This document shows, one piece after another, positions 40,736-43,395 of a DNA stretch of 43,395 nt (position 1 is the first letter of the stretch; every line of letters starts with the position of its first letter). Position numbers and translations under genes: made by a program. Origin of the DNA: Bacteroidota bacterium (GTDB taxonomy: Bacteria > Bacteroidota > Bacteroidia > B-17B0 > Aurantibacillaceae); the NCBI GenBank assembly GCA_023251755.1, contig JAHEYF010000035.1, positions 1 to 43,395 of the forward strand, written 5' to 3'. A model generated the notes under the pieces. The model saw only the letters and a list, made by a program, of their open reading frames with translations, was not told the DNA's origin and made no database searches.

Positions 40736-41653
40736 GTGGAGAACAATACCCAAATAGCAATTGAACAAAAAACCGGGTATTCAAAAATATCGGGTTTTAT
40801 AAAACTTACCAAACTCAAGCTTTCTTTATTGGTGGTGTTTTCGGCTGTTATCAGTTATTATACTATACATTATTCTAAAGCTAATGCCCCACAGCCTTCA
40901 GCAAGCATAGTCATGGCCTTAGCCATTGGCGGTTTTTTGGTGACGGCTTCGGCCAATGCCTTTAACCAGGTTATTGAACGCGACCTCGATAAACTGATGA
41001 AACGTACCCAAAACCGCCCTATCCCTACTCAAATTCTAAGCCCTGGCGAATCTATTTTGTTTGCAATGCTTTGTGGTATAAGCGGAACGGCTCTTCTTTA
41101 TATTTTTACGAATCCTTTAGTGGGTATACTCAGTTTATTGTCTATTGTATTGTATGCTTTGGCGTATACTCCATTAAAACGTGTCACTCCCTTCTCTGTA
41201 TTTATTGGTGCTATACCGGGGGCTTTGCCAACACTGATCGGCGCCATAGCCGACTCACCTGGTTTTGGGACCATCAACACTTACCCTTTGTTTTTATACA
41301 CCATTCAGTTTTTCTGGCAATTCCCTCATTTCTGGGCCATTGCCTGGGTAAGCCACGATGATTATCAACGCGCTGGTTTTTTTATGCTCCCTTCTATGGG
41401 TGGCCGCGATTACAGCAGCCGTTTTCAGATATTGATTTACACCCTCTTCTTAATCCCAATCAGCCTGATACCTTGTATATTTGGCTTATCGGGAATAATA
41501 TCGGCAGTTGTTATTTTTACCTGCGGAATTCTTTTCTTTTTGCAGGCCTATAAATTATACAAGGATGGAACCATCGAGTCGGCCCGCAAGCTGATGTTCG
41601 GCTCCTTTATTTATTTGCCTGTGGTACAAATTGCTTTAATGATCGGAAAATAA
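40736..41653 (+). CDS. ctaB: Heme O synthase (protoheme IX farnesyltransferase)
   Basis: The 305-residue UbiA-family prenyltransferase has the first Asp-rich region NAFNQVIERDLDKLMKRTQNRPIP (near 75-98), YTPLKRVTPFSVFIGAIPGALPTLIGA and WVSHDDYQRAGFFML, with 8-9 membrane segments. It farnesylates heme b to heme O for the cytochrome oxidase encoded immediately downstream. The start is GTG at 40736, close to the promoter. Its stop overlaps the next ATG by one base (TAATG). Confidence 0.95.
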   Translation: MENNTQIAIEQKTGYSKISGFIKLTKLKLSLLVVFSAVISYYTIHYSKANAPQPSASIVMALAIGGFLVTASANAFNQVIERDLDKLMKRTQNRPIPTQILSPGESILFAMLCGISGTALLYIFTNPLVGILSLLSIVLYALAYTPLKRVTPFSVFIGAIPGALPTLIGAIADSPGFGTINTYPLFLYTIQFFWQFPHFWAIAWVSHDDYQRAGFFMLPSMGGRDYSSRFQILIYTLFLIPISLIPCIFGLSGIISAVVIFTCGILFFLQAYKLYKDGTIESARKLMFGSFIYLPVVQIALMIGK

Positions 41654-42234
41654 TGGAACAGTTAACACTTAGTGAAGAACAATTGATTCACGAAAAAAGC
41701 CGCAAAGCCCTTTTATATTGGGCTATAGCGAGTATGGTTATATTTTTTGGGGCCTTTGCCAGTTATTACATGGTAATGATGGGCAATGGCAAATGGCTGA
41801 TTTTTCAACTGCCCGAAATATTTTTTATCAGCACGGCTGTTATTATTGGTAGCAGTGTTACTTTAATGCTGGCCCAACAAGCTATAAAAGTAAACAACTA
41901 TAAAAAGGTTTCGCTGGCTCTTTTACTGACTTTAATATTAGGTTTATTTTTTTGCTGGTTTCAGTTTAAAGCCTGGGGTGAACTCCTCTCCAACCACATT
42001 GTATTTGCAGGGAAAACAAGCAATGTATCGGGTTCCATCCTCTACGTGATTACGGCCATGCACTTTGTACACATAGTGGCCGGCCTTATGGCTTTATCGG
42101 TTACATTTTTCCGTTCGGTAAAAAATAAATACAGCGCCCAAAATCATTTGGGGCTTAGCCTCTGTTCAATATTCTGGCATTTTCTTGATATTTTATGGGT
42201 GATATTATTTCTTTTTTTGTATTTTAATCGTTAA
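41653..42234 (+). CDS. Cytochrome c oxidase subunit III, short paralogue
   Basis: A 193-residue heme-copper oxidase subunit III-like protein with five membrane segments (about 20-40, 55-75, 92-110, 130-152, 172-190), without the first two helices of long forms. AMHFVHIVAGLMALS and WHFLDILWVILFLFLYF match the subunit III core. It is translationally coupled to ctaB. The longer paralogue follows 50 bases downstream. Confidence 0.88.
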   Translation: MEQLTLSEEQLIHEKSRKALLYWAIASMVIFFGAFASYYMVMMGNGKWLIFQLPEIFFISTAVIIGSSVTLMLAQQAIKVNNYKKVSLALLLTLILGLFFCWFQFKAWGELLSNHIVFAGKTSNVSGSILYVITAMHFVHIVAGLMALSVTFFRSVKNKYSAQNHLGLSLCSIFWHFLDILWVILFLFLYFNR

Positions 42235-42284
42235 ACTTGTACCCGGATTAAAACATAACATTTTTTAACATTTTAATTTAATTT

Positions 42285-43013
42285 ATGGCTCACGCAGTAG
42301 CAGAATTCGATCAAAAAGAAGCATGGAATGGCGGCCAGTCACCTTTCCGTATGAGTTACGGTAAAGTAATGATGTGGTTCTTCCTCGTATCCGATGCTTT
42401 AACTTTTTCAGGTTTACTTTGTGCTTATGGTTTTGCACGACACAAAGCAATGGCTGAATGGCCTTTGGCTGAAAATGTGTTTACGCATTTCCCTTTTGTT
42501 GAAAAGCATATTCCGCTGGCTTATGTAGGCTTAATGACTTTTATCCTGATTATGAGTTCGGTTACCATGGTACTGGCGGTTGAAGCCGGCCACCGCAACG
42601 ACCGTAAAGGAGTAACCACCTGGTTGTTGTTGACCATCATTGGTGGTTTAATGTTCGTAGGTTCTCAGGCCTGGGAGTGGTTCCATTTTATAGTAGGTAC
42701 CGAACACGGTGCTGCTCGTATGCTGTGGGATGTTGACCAGGGAAAATATGTACAGGGAACTTTTCACGGAGCCAACATGGTGGTGAATGAATACGGTGTG
42801 CCGCAGTTCGCCAACTTCTTCTTCTTTATTACAGGTTTCCACGGTTTCCACGTATTCAGCGGGGTTATCATCAATATTATTATATTTATTAATGTACTGG
42901 CCGGAACTTATGAAAGACGCGGGCATTACGAGATGATTGAAAAGGTAGGTTTGTACTGGCACTTTGTGGATTTGGTTTGGGTATTTGTATTTACCTTTTT
43001 CTATCTGCTGTAA
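42285..43013 (+). CDS. Cytochrome c oxidase subunit III, long paralogue
   Basis: A 242-residue subunit III-like protein with five membrane segments and a longer loop (about 145-175: GTEHGAARMLWDVDQGKY). Conserved blocks are FFLVSDALTFSGLLCAY, GSQAWEWFHF, FFFITGFHGFHVFSGVIINIII, and YWHFVDLVWVFVFTFFYLL. Together with the short paralogue it is typical of Bacteroidota caa3- or Alternative Complex III-linked oxidases. It is followed after 32 bases by the subunit IV gene. Confidence 0.92.
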   Translation: MAHAVAEFDQKEAWNGGQSPFRMSYGKVMMWFFLVSDALTFSGLLCAYGFARHKAMAEWPLAENVFTHFPFVEKHIPLAYVGLMTFILIMSSVTMVLAVEAGHRNDRKGVTTWLLLTIIGGLMFVGSQAWEWFHFIVGTEHGAARMLWDVDQGKYVQGTFHGANMVVNEYGVPQFANFFFFITGFHGFHVFSGVIINIIIFINVLAGTYERRGHYEMIEKVGLYWHFVDLVWVFVFTFFYLL

Positions 43014-43045
43014 AAAATTGTTTAATAAATTAAGATCATTCATTT

Positions 43046-43395
43046 ATGGAATTTCACGATAATTATCCTTCTTACGAAACAATGTACCAGCATACTGATG
43101 CTGAAGGCGCTCCGAAACGTAAAAAATTATGGAAAGTGTTCTGGATTATGCTTACCATTACTATTGTTGAATTAATAATAGGAACTTATGCAGGCGATTG
43201 GGGTTTGTTACAGGCCACCAGAAAATCAGGACTTTCTTTAAAAGTTATTTTCGTTGTTTTAACTTTGGTAAAAGACGGTTATATTGTAATTGAGTTTATG
43301 CACCTTGGGCACGAAACCAAGTTTTTTAAATACACCATTATAATGCCTTATGCCATATTTATAGGTTACCTTATATTTATAGTATTGGTTGAAGG
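43046..43395 (+). CDS. Cytochrome c oxidase subunit IV family protein (3' end outside window)
   Basis: The frame begins with ATG at 43046 (MEFHDNYPSYETMYQHTD) and runs open to the last base. At least three hydrophobic segments are visible: VFWIMLTITIVELIIGTYAG (about 31-50), SLKVIFVVLTLVKDGYIVIEFMHLGHE (about 63-89), and YTIIMPYAIFIGYLIFIVLVEG (about 94-115). This is the prokaryotic oxidase subunit IV layout. It is the fourth gene of the oxidase group. Confidence 0.88.
   Translation, partial: MEFHDNYPSYETMYQHTDAEGAPKRKKLWKVFWIMLTITIVELIIGTYAGDWGLLQATRKSGLSLKVIFVVLTLVKDGYIVIEFMHLGHETKFFKYTIIMPYAIFIGYLIFIVLVE

Overview
The window looks like chromosomal DNA from a member of the Bacteroidota, probably environmental. 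Several upstream regions carry the phylum-type promoter (TTTG/CTTG, about 19 bases, then TAnnTTTG), with no Shine-Dalgarno sequences in front of start codons. Two secreted proteins end in type IX secretion sorting domains. Families typical of the phylum are present (DUF3098, DUF2490, DUF4349, DUF6624), as is the gene order ctaB-coxIII-coxIII-coxIV. The window cannot fix the genus.

Layout. 1-4700 (minus): his operon hisG-hisD-hisC-hisB, preceded by a His-rich leader peptide and an intrinsic terminator that together form a complete attenuator. 4752-6098 (minus): kynurenine 3-monooxygenase. 6284-11501 (plus): tilS, two small conserved proteins, a lone DsbD-alpha-type protein and full-length DsbD. 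11809-12267 (plus): a DUF1842 protein with its own promoter and terminator. 12390-13280: a REP-associated tyrosine transposase (RAYT) flanked by three copies of a 66-bp two-hairpin unit. 13343-25842 (minus): a large assimilatory sulfur cluster: Rrf2 regulator, Cys-rich leader with attenuator, half-length SUMT paralogue, sulfite reductase with a C-terminal HEPN-like domain, SUMT, DUF2490 barrel, siroheme synthase fused to a TSUP transporter, ferredoxin-NADP reductase, OsmC, metZ, cysH, cysD, cysN. 25926-31999: a secreted M43 protease, aspartate kinase, a T9SS cargo with duplicated thioredoxin-like domains, a lipoprotein and a small outer-membrane protein. 32244-35006 (plus): ftsX-DUF3098-uppP-truB. 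35126-39969: DUF4349 lipoprotein, glucosaminidase with LysM, two methyltransferases, DUF6624 protein. 40358-40431: tRNA-Pro(TGG). 40736-end: heme O synthase and cytochrome oxidase subunits.

How the genes fit together. The sulfur cluster encodes sulfate activation (CysDN), APS reduction (CysH of the Fe-S type, so no APS kinase is needed), sulfite reduction with the siroheme made on site (SUMT plus the Met8-like domain), a likely ferredoxin reductase for electrons, and sulfide capture into homoserine esters (MetZ). Its leader encodes a peptide with three consecutive Cys codons placed so that a stalled ribosome would block one hairpin and allow an antiterminator. The his operon uses the same logic with four consecutive His codons. 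Two amino-acid attenuators of matching design in one window, one of them reading cysteine, is the most notable result. Many intergenic gaps also hold degenerate, word-like quasi-repeats, several of them inside the sulfur cluster.
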